A stretch of 64,000 bases of DNA, from assembly GCF_947496985.1 (NCBI RefSeq), contig NZ_CANMEZ010000003.1, positions 248,001 through 312,000 on the forward strand. The letters are read 5' to 3'. This document shows, one piece after another, positions 9,176-17,966 of this stretch. The stretch comes from an uncultured Kordia sp. (GTDB taxonomy: Bacteria > Bacteroidota > Bacteroidia > Flavobacteriales > Flavobacteriaceae). The notes under the pieces are model-generated. The model had not been told where the DNA came from and ran no database searches. It saw only the letters and a list, made by a program, of their open reading frames with translations. The first letter of the stretch is position 1, and each line of letters opens with the position of its first letter. The translations under genes were made by a program, and so were the position numbers.

Positions 9176-9330
9176 AAATACGTGATAAAAAGTAAAATGC
9201 AAGGTACTCAAAACTGAGAATTACTTTTGCAAAATTAATAGAATATTATGATAAAAGAAGTAAATCAAAAACAATACCATTGCCTTTTTCAATATTTTTT
9301 GAAATTGTATATTTACAAAAATTAGTATAC

Positions 9331-10266
9331 ATGATAAAACCATGGCTGGCAGCCGCACGATTACGAACCTTACCTTTATCCATTTCAGGAATTATTGTAG
9401 GTTGTTCTTTAGGAAATGAATATAGTTGGCTATATATGAAAGGTGGCTTTTTTTGTTGCTTTGGATGCCCAGTTGTATTGAAGTCATCACTTTTTTGGTT
9501 GTGTGTTTTAACAACTATAGGTTTCCAAGTATTATCAAACTTTGCCAATGATTATGGTGACGGAATCAAAGGAACCGATGACGATAGAGAAGGAGAGCAG
9601 CGTATGGTAGCTTCAGGAATTATTTCGCCAAAACAAATGAAAAATGCCATGATCATTACGGCAATTATTACCTTAATGCTGGCTTTATGCGTAATTTATG
9701 TTGCTTTTGGAAGCAAAAACTTTAGTTATTCTATCTTATTTTTCTTTTTAGGAATCACCTCTATTATTGCCGCGGTAAAATATACGGTTGGAAAAAGTGC
9801 GTATGGCTATTCCGGTTTGGGGGACATATTTGTATTTCTATTCTTTGGTTGGCTCAGTGTTGTAGGAAGCTACTTTTTATACACAAAACAGATAAACTTT
9901 GATATTTTTTTACCAGCAACAGCAATCGGATTGTTAAGCGCAGCAGTATTGAATCTAAACAATATGCGTGACCGAATCAAGGATAAAAAACACGAAAAAA
10001 ACACATTAGTTGTCAAAATAGGAAGTCAGAATGCAAAACTATATCATTATGGCTTAATTGTTGGTGCCTTACTTAGCACATTATTTTATATATACTTGAA
10101 TTATCATTCTCCAAAACAATTAATCGTTCTAATTGCCTTTATTCCTTTGGCAATGAATATGATTGTTGTCGGAAAAAATATCATTCACAAAGAATTGGAT
10201 CCTGAACTGAAAAAAGTTGCATTAAGTACTTTCTTGTATGCGATTTTGTTTGCAATATTTAACTAG
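9331..10266 (+). CDS. menA: 1,4-dihydroxy-2-naphthoate polyprenyltransferase
   Basis: MenA prenylates and decarboxylates DHNA to demethylmenaquinone in the inner membrane. The 311-aa UbiA-fold protein has about eight membrane helices, the first Asp-rich motif in NFANDYGDGIKGTDDD and the second in NNMRDRIKDKKHEKNT. The ATG at 9331 gives MIKPWLAAARLRTLPLS, matching the family N-terminus; an upstream TTG at 9280 in the same frame is unlikely. Compared with E. coli MenA, the first loop has about 16 extra residues including FCCFGC (see findings). The next gene starts 9 bases after the stop. Confidence 0.94.
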   Translation: MIKPWLAAARLRTLPLSISGIIVGCSLGNEYSWLYMKGGFFCCFGCPVVLKSSLFWLCVLTTIGFQVLSNFANDYGDGIKGTDDDREGEQRMVASGIISPKQMKNAMIITAIITLMLALCVIYVAFGSKNFSYSILFFFLGITSIIAAVKYTVGKSAYGYSGLGDIFVFLFFGWLSVVGSYFLYTKQINFDIFLPATAIGLLSAAVLNLNNMRDRIKDKKHEKNTLVVKIGSQNAKLYHYGLIVGALLSTLFYIYLNYHSPKQLIVLIAFIPLAMNMIVVGKNIIHKELDPELKKVALSTFLYAILFAIFN

Positions 10267-10275
10267 AAACACTGC

Positions 10276-11766
10276 ATGAATAGAGTTATATTAATTTTTA
10301 TTTTAAGTTTTATAGGACACACTTTATTGGCACAATCGCCTACAGAATTACTAATTCAACGAAGTGATCGATTTGTCGAAAATGATAAAGCAGACGATTT
10401 GAAAGTTCTGTGTAAAATGGATAATGGAAATCTATTTACTGTTCGATTTGGTAAAAAACACTGTATTGTAAATCTTCTAAATAGTAAACTTGAATTGCAG
10501 TTTAATAAAACTATCGAAAAAGAGAAAGGAGAAATCTACAAGGGGCATATTCGTATGGGAAACAAAATGAAAATTTTCACGGTAGATGCTTCTAACAAAC
10601 GAGAACGTATTATTAATTGTTACATATTTGATCTCTTACAAGGTTCACATCAAAAACAACAACTTGTACGTCTTCCTATAGAGAAAGGAAAAGAATTATT
10701 CCAGACAGAAAAAAAGTTGCAGACGGGTTTTAGTATTTCCGAAAATCATAAATATGTTGCGATTGCAATGGGAAGTGCTAAAAGAAAGAAACGTACTTAT
10801 TTTACATATGTATTTGATAGTGAAAATTTAGAAACAGTTTCAAAAAATAGATTTCAGGAAAATGATACGAATGGATTCGATCCAAAAGGAATGTATGTTG
10901 ATAACGAAGCAACGATTTTTTTACTTAAAAAAGTTTGGATCGAAACTGATGAATATGCTTTTGATGAGGAAGATGAAATTGAAAACTACGAATACCAACT
11001 GCACAAACTCAATCAAGGAAATAAAACGAGTGTAAAAATTCAAACAGAGGGAAAATTCATCAAATCACTTCGTATGCGAAGTATAAACAATACGCTTCAA
11101 CTTTTAGGATATTATGCAGATAAAGGATATGACAGAATTGAAGGAACTTGTACATTTACTATAAATAAAGATGATTTAACGGTACAATCTTCTAAAACGA
11201 ATCTTTTTCCAAAACAACTTTTCTCTGATGTATTTGGAAAAAATGATCGTTCTTGGTTATTAGGTTTCTCAATAGATTATCTCATAGAAGATAAAAAAGG
11301 AAATGCATACCTATTAGCAAAAAGTACTACAGATACTGATATTTCTTCGGGTAGTTCTTTTCTAAACAATCAACATATTATTACTACAGAAACCGCATTG
11401 AAAATAAATATTATAATATTGAAAATAAATGCATCAGGCGAATTGGTTTGGGGAAGAGGTTTGCATAAAATATCAAAGCATGGAGATTACAATGCTTTTA
11501 TAAAGAATGAAAAAATACATATATTAATGAATTCTGGTGAAAAAACATTAGAGAAGATGAAAAAAAGAGCAATCTTTAAAGATGAATCATTATTCTCAGC
11601 CTTGTATGATATTGTATATGCTTCAGACGGAAGTGTGTCATATCATAAAATACAAAACAACGAAGAACATGATTTATATATACCTATTCACGGTTTATAT
11701 ACAAAAGGGATATTCTTAATAACAAGTGAAGACAAGTATGATCGAAAATATATGAAACTCAATTAA
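10276..11766 (+). CDS. Secreted protein of unknown function (tandem paralog 1)
   Basis: A 496-aa exported protein (signal MNRVILIFILSFIGHTLLAQ) without a family I can name. It contains repeating strand-rich segments such as LFTVRFGKKHCIVNLLNSKL, KIFTVDASNKRERIINCYIFD, YVAIAMGSAKRKKRTYFTYV and LLGYYADKGYDRIEGTC, consistent with a beta-propeller. It aligns along its whole length with the next gene. It starts 9 bases after menA, so it is probably read from the menA transcript. No catalytic motif seen. Confidence 0.6.
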   Translation: MNRVILIFILSFIGHTLLAQSPTELLIQRSDRFVENDKADDLKVLCKMDNGNLFTVRFGKKHCIVNLLNSKLELQFNKTIEKEKGEIYKGHIRMGNKMKIFTVDASNKRERIINCYIFDLLQGSHQKQQLVRLPIEKGKELFQTEKKLQTGFSISENHKYVAIAMGSAKRKKRTYFTYVFDSENLETVSKNRFQENDTNGFDPKGMYVDNEATIFLLKKVWIETDEYAFDEEDEIENYEYQLHKLNQGNKTSVKIQTEGKFIKSLRMRSINNTLQLLGYYADKGYDRIEGTCTFTINKDDLTVQSSKTNLFPKQLFSDVFGKNDRSWLLGFSIDYLIEDKKGNAYLLAKSTTDTDISSGSSFLNNQHIITTETALKINIIILKINASGELVWGRGLHKISKHGDYNAFIKNEKIHILMNSGEKTLEKMKKRAIFKDESLFSALYDIVYASDGSVSYHKIQNNEEHDLYIPIHGLYTKGIFLITSEDKYDRKYMKLN

Positions 11767-11806
11767 AAAAAAAGATTTATAAAGTAACATTCAATTAAAA
11801 CCACAT

Positions 11807-13309
11807 ATGAAGAGAATTACAATTTTAGTATTATTTTGTCTTTTAGGCTATGTTTTAAATGCACAGGAAGAAGTTACCACAAAACTAAAAATTACAGAAA
11901 GCGCTCAATACAAAGATGAGGTGAAAGTTGGAGAAATTGATGTCATGTACACAAGTCCAGCGGGAAAAACAGCTATTGTTCGCTTTGGAAAGAAAAACAT
12001 TTTATTAGATGTTTTTAATGGTAATTTGGATAAAGAATTTTTTAAAGTCATCAAAAAAGAAAAGAAGGAAGTCTACAAAGGACATTTGAGTTTTGATGAT
12101 GAAATCAAGGTGTTTACAGTGTATTCTCCAAAGAAAAAAGAACGTATTTTATATTGTCATACGTTCAATATTAAAAACAATACACATAAAAAAACGAAGC
12201 TTTTTGAAGCAAATGTGAAAAAAGGCGGCGGACTTTTCTCAGGAAGTAACAAACGTCAAACTAGTTTTGCTATTTCTCCAAATCAACAATACATTGCGAT
12301 TGCTACAGATAATATCAAGAAAAAAAGCAACTCATATCGTATTCATGTGTATGATACAGAAAACTTAAATCTGGTGTATATAAAATCGTATCGTGATCAT
12401 GAAGAACAATATTTTTCACACAACGATTTAATTATTGATGATGAAGCAACAGTATATAGTTTGGGAAAATTATACTTAAATGGAAAACGCGATAAGAAAA
12501 AAGGAAAAGCAAACTACGAATTTGTACTGCATAAAATTTCAGAAAGCAACACGTCACATGTAAATGTAAAACTAGAGAATGAATTTGTTAGAACACTAGT
12601 AATCAGTCAAAAAAATGATCAATTACATCTATTAGGGTTTTACTCAGAAAAAGACTCTGGAAGACTAAAAGGAGGTTGCGATTTTGTAATAAGCGAAACA
12701 GATTTAACGGTTGCCTCTAAAAAAATAACAGAACTTCCTCAACAAGTATATGAAGATTTATACGGATATAGAAGAGGGAAACGCAAAAAGAAAAAAGCCA
12801 AAGAATTACGTAACTTCTATGTAGATTATACAATGGAAGATACGCAAGGAAACACATATATTCTAGCGGAAGAATTTTACATTACACAATCGTATATAAG
12901 TACAGGAATGAATGGCGGTTACTGGCAAACAGTTTATCATTATGATGATATTTTAATTATGAAATTCAATGCCAATGGCGAATTAGATTGGGGAAGAAGT
13001 ATCTTTAAAAGAGCAAACGGACCTTCGTATAATGCATTTTTAAAGAATGATGAATTACATATTATCTTAAACTCAGGTAAAAACTTATTAGAGAAAAAAG
13101 ATGGACGCACCAAAGTTTCACAAGGTTGGTTTGAATCATCTTCATTGTATGATATTGTATATTCTGTGGATGGAAAAGTAGCGTACACTAAAATACAAGA
13201 CAACAAAGGGAAAACGTATTACTCACCATATTACGGGACATTTACAGATGATAAATTCATCACAACGACGACAAGAAGAAAGAAAAAGAAATTCTTAAAA
13301 CTAGAATAA
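11807..13309 (+). CDS. Secreted protein of unknown function (tandem paralog 2)
   Basis: A 500-aa exported paralog of the preceding gene (signal MKRITILVLFCLLGYVLNAQ). Shared blocks include VRFGKKN, EVYKGHL, KVFTVYSPKKKERILYCHTF, YIAIATDN, LHLLGFYSEKD, and near the end ILIMKFNANGELDWGRSIFK and NAFLKNDELHIILNSGKNLLEK. It is lysine-rich with clusters such as KRKKKKAK and a basic C-terminus (RRKKKKFLKLE). Probably a beta-propeller; function unknown. A 40-base gap separates the paralogs and 24 bases separate it from the hydrolase gene, so menA through the hydrolase may be one operon. Confidence 0.6.
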   Translation: MKRITILVLFCLLGYVLNAQEEVTTKLKITESAQYKDEVKVGEIDVMYTSPAGKTAIVRFGKKNILLDVFNGNLDKEFFKVIKKEKKEVYKGHLSFDDEIKVFTVYSPKKKERILYCHTFNIKNNTHKKTKLFEANVKKGGGLFSGSNKRQTSFAISPNQQYIAIATDNIKKKSNSYRIHVYDTENLNLVYIKSYRDHEEQYFSHNDLIIDDEATVYSLGKLYLNGKRDKKKGKANYEFVLHKISESNTSHVNVKLENEFVRTLVISQKNDQLHLLGFYSEKDSGRLKGGCDFVISETDLTVASKKITELPQQVYEDLYGYRRGKRKKKKAKELRNFYVDYTMEDTQGNTYILAEEFYITQSYISTGMNGGYWQTVYHYDDILIMKFNANGELDWGRSIFKRANGPSYNAFLKNDELHIILNSGKNLLEKKDGRTKVSQGWFESSSLYDIVYSVDGKVAYTKIQDNKGKTYYSPYYGTFTDDKFITTTTRRKKKKFLKLE

Positions 13310-13333
13310 CATAACATCAAAAACAGAGATAAC

Positions 13334-14011
13334 ATGAACATCACATATTTAGGACATGCTTCATTACATATTGAGTTTGAAGGAACAAATATCATTGTAG
13401 ATCCTTTTATTTCAGGAAATCCAATGGCTTCTCATATAAACATCGCTGATTTAAAAGCCGATTACATTTTAGTAACACATGCGCATCAAGATCATATCTT
13501 AGATGTGGAAACCTTAGCTAAAAATACAGGAGCAACAATTGTTTCAAACTATGAAATAGCAATGCACTATGGTGCGAAATATTTTAAAGTTTTTGCAATG
13601 AATCATGGCGGAACTTATACAACAGAAACTTTTTCGGCAAAGTATGTAAATGCAATTCATACATCATCATTTCCTGATGGTTCCTATGGTGGACAACCTG
13701 GCGGATTCGTTTTAACAGCAAATGAAAAATCAATTTACATTGCTGGAGATACTGCATTGACATATGATATGAAACTCATTCCATTACAAACAAAACTCGA
13801 TTTGGCAATTCTTCCGATAGGAGACACGTTCACAATGGGCGTTGATGATGCAATTATAGCAAGTGATTTTGTAGAATGTGATAGAATCTTAGGATGTCAT
13901 TATGATTCATTTCCTCCAATAGTAATTGATAAAACGGATGCGATGATAAAATTTAAAGCAAAAGCAAAATCATTGGTGTTGTTAGACATTGGGAAAAGTA
14001 TAGAAGTTTAG
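13334..14011 (+). CDS. UPF0173-type metal-dependent hydrolase (metallo-beta-lactamase fold)
   Basis: A 225-aa cytoplasmic protein of the UPF0173 family. Motifs in order: ITYLGHASLHIEF, NIIVDPFISGNP, the metal site VTHAHQDHILD (HxHxDH), IHTSSFPDGSYGGQPGGFV, and YIAGDTALTYDMKLI with the bridging Asp. The C-terminal GCHYDSFPPI supplies another His. The substrate of this family is not known to me. It is regularly found beside menA and menC in flavobacteria by recollection, so a link to quinone synthesis is possible but unproven. Confidence 0.85.
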   Translation: MNITYLGHASLHIEFEGTNIIVDPFISGNPMASHINIADLKADYILVTHAHQDHILDVETLAKNTGATIVSNYEIAMHYGAKYFKVFAMNHGGTYTTETFSAKYVNAIHTSSFPDGSYGGQPGGFVLTANEKSIYIAGDTALTYDMKLIPLQTKLDLAILPIGDTFTMGVDDAIIASDFVECDRILGCHYDSFPPIVIDKTDAMIKFKAKAKSLVLLDIGKSIEV

Positions 14012-14072
14012 TTTCTCAAAACTCAAAATCTAGACAATTAATGTCACCTTTAAAAAGATAAAATAAACTTTC

Positions 14073-14144
14073 ATACCAATATACCAATATACCAATATAC
14101 CAATATACCAATATACCAACATACCAACATACCAACATACCAAC
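14073..14144 (+). repeat. Nine tandem copies of an 8-bp unit abutting the menC ATG
   Basis: Five copies of ATACCAAT are followed by four of ATACCAAC. The last base of the array is immediately before the A of the menC ATG at 14145. There is no interruption or partial unit inside the 72 bases. The array fills the whole proximal 5' untranslated region of menC and contains no ATG of its own. Confidence 0.97.
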
Positions 14145-15188
14145 ATGAAAGCAACGTATCACAAACATATCTTAGATTTTAAAAGACCTAGTGGAACGTC
14201 ACGTGGAATTTTAAAACAAAAAGAAACTTGGTTTATTCATCTAATTGATGGAGAAAAACAAGGAATAGGAGAATGTGGTATTTTACGAAGTCTGAGTATT
14301 GATGATGTTCCAGATTATGAAGAAAAACTACGTTGGACATGTGAAAATATATACTTAGGAAAAGAAGTATTACTCAAAGAATTGCGAACATTTCCATCAA
14401 TTCAGTTCGGTGTAGAACAAGCATTTTTATCGATACAATCTGAAAATCCATTTCTATTACAACCATCAAAATTTACTGAAGGAAAAGAAGCAATTGATAT
14501 CAATGGTTTAATTTGGATGGGCGATGCCGCTTTTATGAAATCGCAAATAAAAGATAAATTAAAAGCAGGTTTTTCATGTATTAAGATGAAAATTGGTGCA
14601 ATTGATTTTGACACAGAATTAGAATTATTACAAAGCATTCGTAAAGAATACTCAGTAAATGATATAGAATTACGCGTGGACGCGAATGGAGCTTTTACTC
14701 CTTCAACCGCATTAGAAAAATTAAAACGGTTATCTGAATTTGAATTACATTCCATTGAACAACCCATAAAACAAGGACAATTGGAGGAAATGGCAGCACT
14801 TTGTAAAGTAACGCCGTTACCAATTGCATTGGATGAAGAACTAATTGGTGTTTTTAATATTGAAGAAAAGAAAAAAGTGTTAGAAGTCATTCAACCGCAA
14901 TACATTATCTTAAAACCAAGTTTAGTTGGTGGATATGCAGGAAGTTCAGAATGGATTTCTTTAGCAAACAAACAAAACATAGATTGGTGGATTACAAGTG
15001 CATTGGAAAGTAATATTGGACTCAACGCAATTGCACAATGGACATACACATTGCAAAGCAATTTGCCACAAGGTTTAGGAACAGGAAGCTTATACACCAA
15101 CAATTTTGATTCACCACTAACCATACAAAATGGCGCATTACAATACGATATAGCAAAATCGTGGAATGTACCTTTCATAAAAAAATAA
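14145..15188 (+). CDS. menC: o-succinylbenzoate synthase
   Basis: MenC, an enolase-superfamily enzyme, dehydrates SHCHC to o-succinylbenzoate. The 347-aa protein has the barrel motifs in order: CIKMKIGAIDFDTE (KxK catalytic Lys), RVDANGAF (metal Asp), SIEQPIK (metal Glu), ALDEELIG (metal Asp), and ILKPSLVGGYAG (second catalytic Lys). The C-terminal LPQGLGTGSLYTNNF is family-typical. The 5' region is an 8-bp repeat array ending at the ATG, so no ordinary ribosome-binding sequence is present. The CPBP gene follows after 9 bases. Confidence 0.95.
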   Translation: MKATYHKHILDFKRPSGTSRGILKQKETWFIHLIDGEKQGIGECGILRSLSIDDVPDYEEKLRWTCENIYLGKEVLLKELRTFPSIQFGVEQAFLSIQSENPFLLQPSKFTEGKEAIDINGLIWMGDAAFMKSQIKDKLKAGFSCIKMKIGAIDFDTELELLQSIRKEYSVNDIELRVDANGAFTPSTALEKLKRLSEFELHSIEQPIKQGQLEEMAALCKVTPLPIALDEELIGVFNIEEKKKVLEVIQPQYIILKPSLVGGYAGSSEWISLANKQNIDWWITSALESNIGLNAIAQWTYTLQSNLPQGLGTGSLYTNNFDSPLTIQNGALQYDIAKSWNVPFIKK

Positions 15189-15197
15189 AGAAAACAT

Positions 15198-16361
15198 ATG
15201 TTTATTACACAAGCTTACAAAGGTTTATATGAGTTTTGGCGATATCTTATTGGAACGCTAATCACGTTTATCGCGTGGCAATTGGTAGGAGGAATTCCTT
15301 TAGTCATTGTACTATTCATCAAGGTGTTTCAAAATGCGAGTGAAAGAGGAATGAGTTTTCAAGAAGTAATGAATTCTAACCATATGCCAACAGATATAGG
15401 CGGAATGGTCGAAATCATGGGCGGGAATTTATTTCTATTCATGATGATTATTTCCTTTGCTATTGGATTACTAGGTGTTTTATTTTCAAACAAAATATTA
15501 CACAAACTATCATTTCTTTCACTCACAACTTCACGAAGTAAGGTAGATTGGAAACGTATATTTGTCGGTTTCTTTATTGTCGTAATTTTCAATTTAGGAA
15601 CGTTTATAGTAGGATATCTTTTAGCACCAGATGCGTTACAATGGAATTTTAACTTACAACCTTTCCTCATACTATTAGTCATCTGTTTGCTGTTTTTGCC
15701 ACTACAAACAAGTTTTGAAGAATACCTTTTTAGAGGATATCTTATGCAAGGAATTGGTGTCAATCTAAAAGAGAACAAATACATTCCACTACTAATTACA
15801 GCACTTTCGGTTGGACCGCTAGTATACTTTATACTACATGCAAATCTGAAATTGGAATTTTGGACCAATATGGGAATTACAGGATTAGTGATGTTATTAG
15901 TAATCATGCTTCTTGATCAAAGAAGCAAAGTAAATCCAACTATTTTACACAGAAAATGGGTTCCGTTATTATTTACATCAGTAATTTTTGGTGTAATGCA
16001 TGCAGCAAATCCAGAAGTAGAAAAACTAGGATACATTTCAATGGTATACTACATTGGAACAGGTTTAATTTTAGGGATTATGACTTTAATGGATGATGGA
16101 ATGGAATTAGCACTAGGATATCATGCAGGAAACAATATCTTAACGGCTTTATTAGTTACAACAGATTGGTCAGCATTGCAAACTGACGCTATATTTATAG
16201 ATACGTCAGAGCCTACAACTGGATTCTTTGATATTGTTTTTCCTGTATTAATTTTATATCCGATTATGTTATTTATTTTGGCAAAAATTTACAAATGGAA
16301 AAATTGGAAAGAAAAATTATTTGGTATTGTTGCTGATCATAAAATAAAGGAGACGAAATAA
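15198..16361 (+). CDS. CPBP-family intramembrane glutamic protease
   Basis: A 387-aa membrane protein with about eight helices. It has the CPBP/Abi motifs: FEEYLFRGYLMQ (EExxxR), FGVMHAANPE (FxxxH) and LGYHAGNNILTAL with the further His and Asn. The family includes CAAX-processing proteases (Rce1) and bacteriocin-immunity-type proteins. Its place directly after menC (9 bases) suggests translation with menC. A similar CPBP gene near menC/menE is familiar from other flavobacteria, but no role in quinone synthesis is established. Confidence 0.85.
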   Translation: MFITQAYKGLYEFWRYLIGTLITFIAWQLVGGIPLVIVLFIKVFQNASERGMSFQEVMNSNHMPTDIGGMVEIMGGNLFLFMMIISFAIGLLGVLFSNKILHKLSFLSLTTSRSKVDWKRIFVGFFIVVIFNLGTFIVGYLLAPDALQWNFNLQPFLILLVICLLFLPLQTSFEEYLFRGYLMQGIGVNLKENKYIPLLITALSVGPLVYFILHANLKLEFWTNMGITGLVMLLVIMLLDQRSKVNPTILHRKWVPLLFTSVIFGVMHAANPEVEKLGYISMVYYIGTGLILGIMTLMDDGMELALGYHAGNNILTALLVTTDWSALQTDAIFIDTSEPTTGFFDIVFPVLILYPIMLFILAKIYKWKNWKEKLFGIVADHKIKETK

Positions 16362-16430
16362 AAATATAAAAAAATGTATTGCCAAAAGTGTTCAAAGTAA
16401 GAGTCTAAGTTTTTTTAATTTTAAAAATAT

Positions 16431-17000
16431 ATGAAATTGATTCTTAAAATTATAGGACAAGTAATTATGCTAAGTATTGTTCTAGTATTTGGAATCATAT
16501 TAATTTGGGAACAACTACCTGGAAATAGAAATATATGTGATGCTGGAAGCATATATTATGTAATTGCTTGGTTCATCTTTATAATTACTACTATAGCATT
16601 ACTGCTAAACTCATGGGTTTTCTTTAATAAACAAAATTGGACGAAATATAGATTGATAATCATAACGATCTGTATATCTCTAATTTTTACTTCATTTAGT
16701 ATACGATGGCTAATTTTTCAAGTCTCATATAATCAGGAAAAATACAGTTTTGAAAGTACAGAGAATTCATTTCAATTCATAGAAATCAAACTTTATGAAA
16801 ACGGAAAATTCTACGCGCAAACATATGACATGAGTTGTCAAATGGAACATATAGGAACGTACACAATTCAAGAAAATGAAATAACAATATTATTTAAAAA
16901 TCAAAAGTCTAAATACATAGGAACAAAGTATTTGATGAAAAACACTACATTAGTATGCCTAAATAATTGTAACAATACCATTGAAATGAACATTAAATAA
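16431..17000 (+). CDS. Small membrane protein of unknown function
   Basis: A 189-aa protein with three hydrophobic helices in the first 105 residues (IIGQVIMLSIVLVFGIILIW, YYVIAWFIFIITTIALLL, LIIITICISLIFTSF). A strand-rich domain of about 80 residues follows, with Cys pairs in the segments MSCQMEH and VCLNNCNNT. The C-terminal part reads like a small beta domain of the lipocalin-like type (KLYENGKFYAQTYDMSCQ, GTYTIQENEITILFKN). No named family recognised. It sits 69 bases after the CPBP gene and 13 before the next. Confidence 0.5.
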   Translation: MKLILKIIGQVIMLSIVLVFGIILIWEQLPGNRNICDAGSIYYVIAWFIFIITTIALLLNSWVFFNKQNWTKYRLIIITICISLIFTSFSIRWLIFQVSYNQEKYSFESTENSFQFIEIKLYENGKFYAQTYDMSCQMEHIGTYTIQENEITILFKNQKSKYIGTKYLMKNTTLVCLNNCNNTIEMNIK

Positions 17001-17013
17001 CTCATATAATAAT

Positions 17014-17925
17014 ATGAAAACACTTTTCATAAGTATAGCAATTATCATAGTAATTATTGGATTAGCTTTTCTTGTATTATTTATTGCAGCAAGAAAAAGG
17101 CGTCCAAAAGAAACAACCAAAGGATTTACACCATTAGAAAAAAGCTTACTAGAAACATTCTACAATCTCTTTGATGATGAACTTTCAAAAAAACTAAAAG
17201 CACAAATTGCACATTTTGAACCGAAAAGAAAATGGAGACAGTATTGGGAAAAAAGTATGTCAATTGAGTTCTATACTGATCATGAAAATCCGTTAACTGA
17301 TACTGAAAAGTTTAATAGAAATGATGAACATAAATTAGCAACAATTCGTTTTAAAGTAAATGAAGAAAAGTATTCCATAGAATTTAATAGTTATGAAAGA
17401 CGATTATGGGGTTGGAAAATTAGACCGAACCCTAAAAGAATACAAAAGGTAACTTCTGTTGTTGTCACAAGCAAAAAAGTACATACAGATCCAAATTCCT
17501 TTGCAGAAATATTAGTTGAAAAACAAAAATTAACTGCAATTCCAAAATTCTCAGGTTGGTTACAAACATTAGTTGAGATTCAAACACCTACTGAAGTATT
17601 TCAACCAATAAAAGAAGTAATACTAAAAAAGTATTCTCAACAAATTGATGCAAGATTACCAAAAGAGTATTTAGAAGTAATTAAACAAACAGAAGGAATC
17701 AATTTTAAAGACTTCCATATTTTAGGGATTTCTGACATCAGAACAACTGGACTTGACGATAGGAATTATTATCACCTTGCCGAATTTGACGATGGAATCA
17801 TTGCTGTAAAAGAAGGTGAAACAAATAGTAGTTTATACAGTTGTCAATATTCAGGAACTATAGAGCAATTAGATATTAATTTTAGTACAATCATTCTTGA
17901 AAAACAAAAAAACGAAACGGTATAA
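17014..17925 (+). CDS. Membrane-anchored protein with C-terminal SUKH/SMI1-like region
   Basis: A 303-aa protein with one N-terminal membrane helix (ISIAIIIVIIGLAFLVLFIA) followed by a basic stop-transfer stretch and a cytoplasmic region. The first 190 residues are not recognised. The last 100 (ARLPKEYLEVIKQTEGINF, ILGISDIRTT, YYHLAEFDDGIIAV, LYSCQYSGTIEQL) resemble a SMI1/KNR4 (SUKH) domain, common in toxin-immunity proteins. No toxin gene lies next to it. The SUKH call is by pattern only. It is probably co-transcribed with the preceding small membrane protein. Confidence 0.5.
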   Translation: MKTLFISIAIIIVIIGLAFLVLFIAARKRRPKETTKGFTPLEKSLLETFYNLFDDELSKKLKAQIAHFEPKRKWRQYWEKSMSIEFYTDHENPLTDTEKFNRNDEHKLATIRFKVNEEKYSIEFNSYERRLWGWKIRPNPKRIQKVTSVVVTSKKVHTDPNSFAEILVEKQKLTAIPKFSGWLQTLVEIQTPTEVFQPIKEVILKKYSQQIDARLPKEYLEVIKQTEGINFKDFHILGISDIRTTGLDDRNYYHLAEFDDGIIAVKEGETNSSLYSCQYSGTIEQLDINFSTIILEKQKNETV

Positions 17926-17966
17926 GCTATATTATAATAATTGCTGCATTGGGTCTTATTGGAATA

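Noticed and set aside
14073-14144. The repeats before menC as a CRISPR array
   Set aside because: Units are 8 bp and contiguous with no spacers.
14402-14890. A 162-aa open frame antisense to menC
   Set aside because: menC has all catalytic motifs on the other strand; the antisense frame has no domain signature.
15359-15907. A 182-aa open frame antisense to the CPBP gene
   Set aside because: It mirrors a gene with clear family motifs, has low-complexity composition and no own start context; it is a shadow frame.
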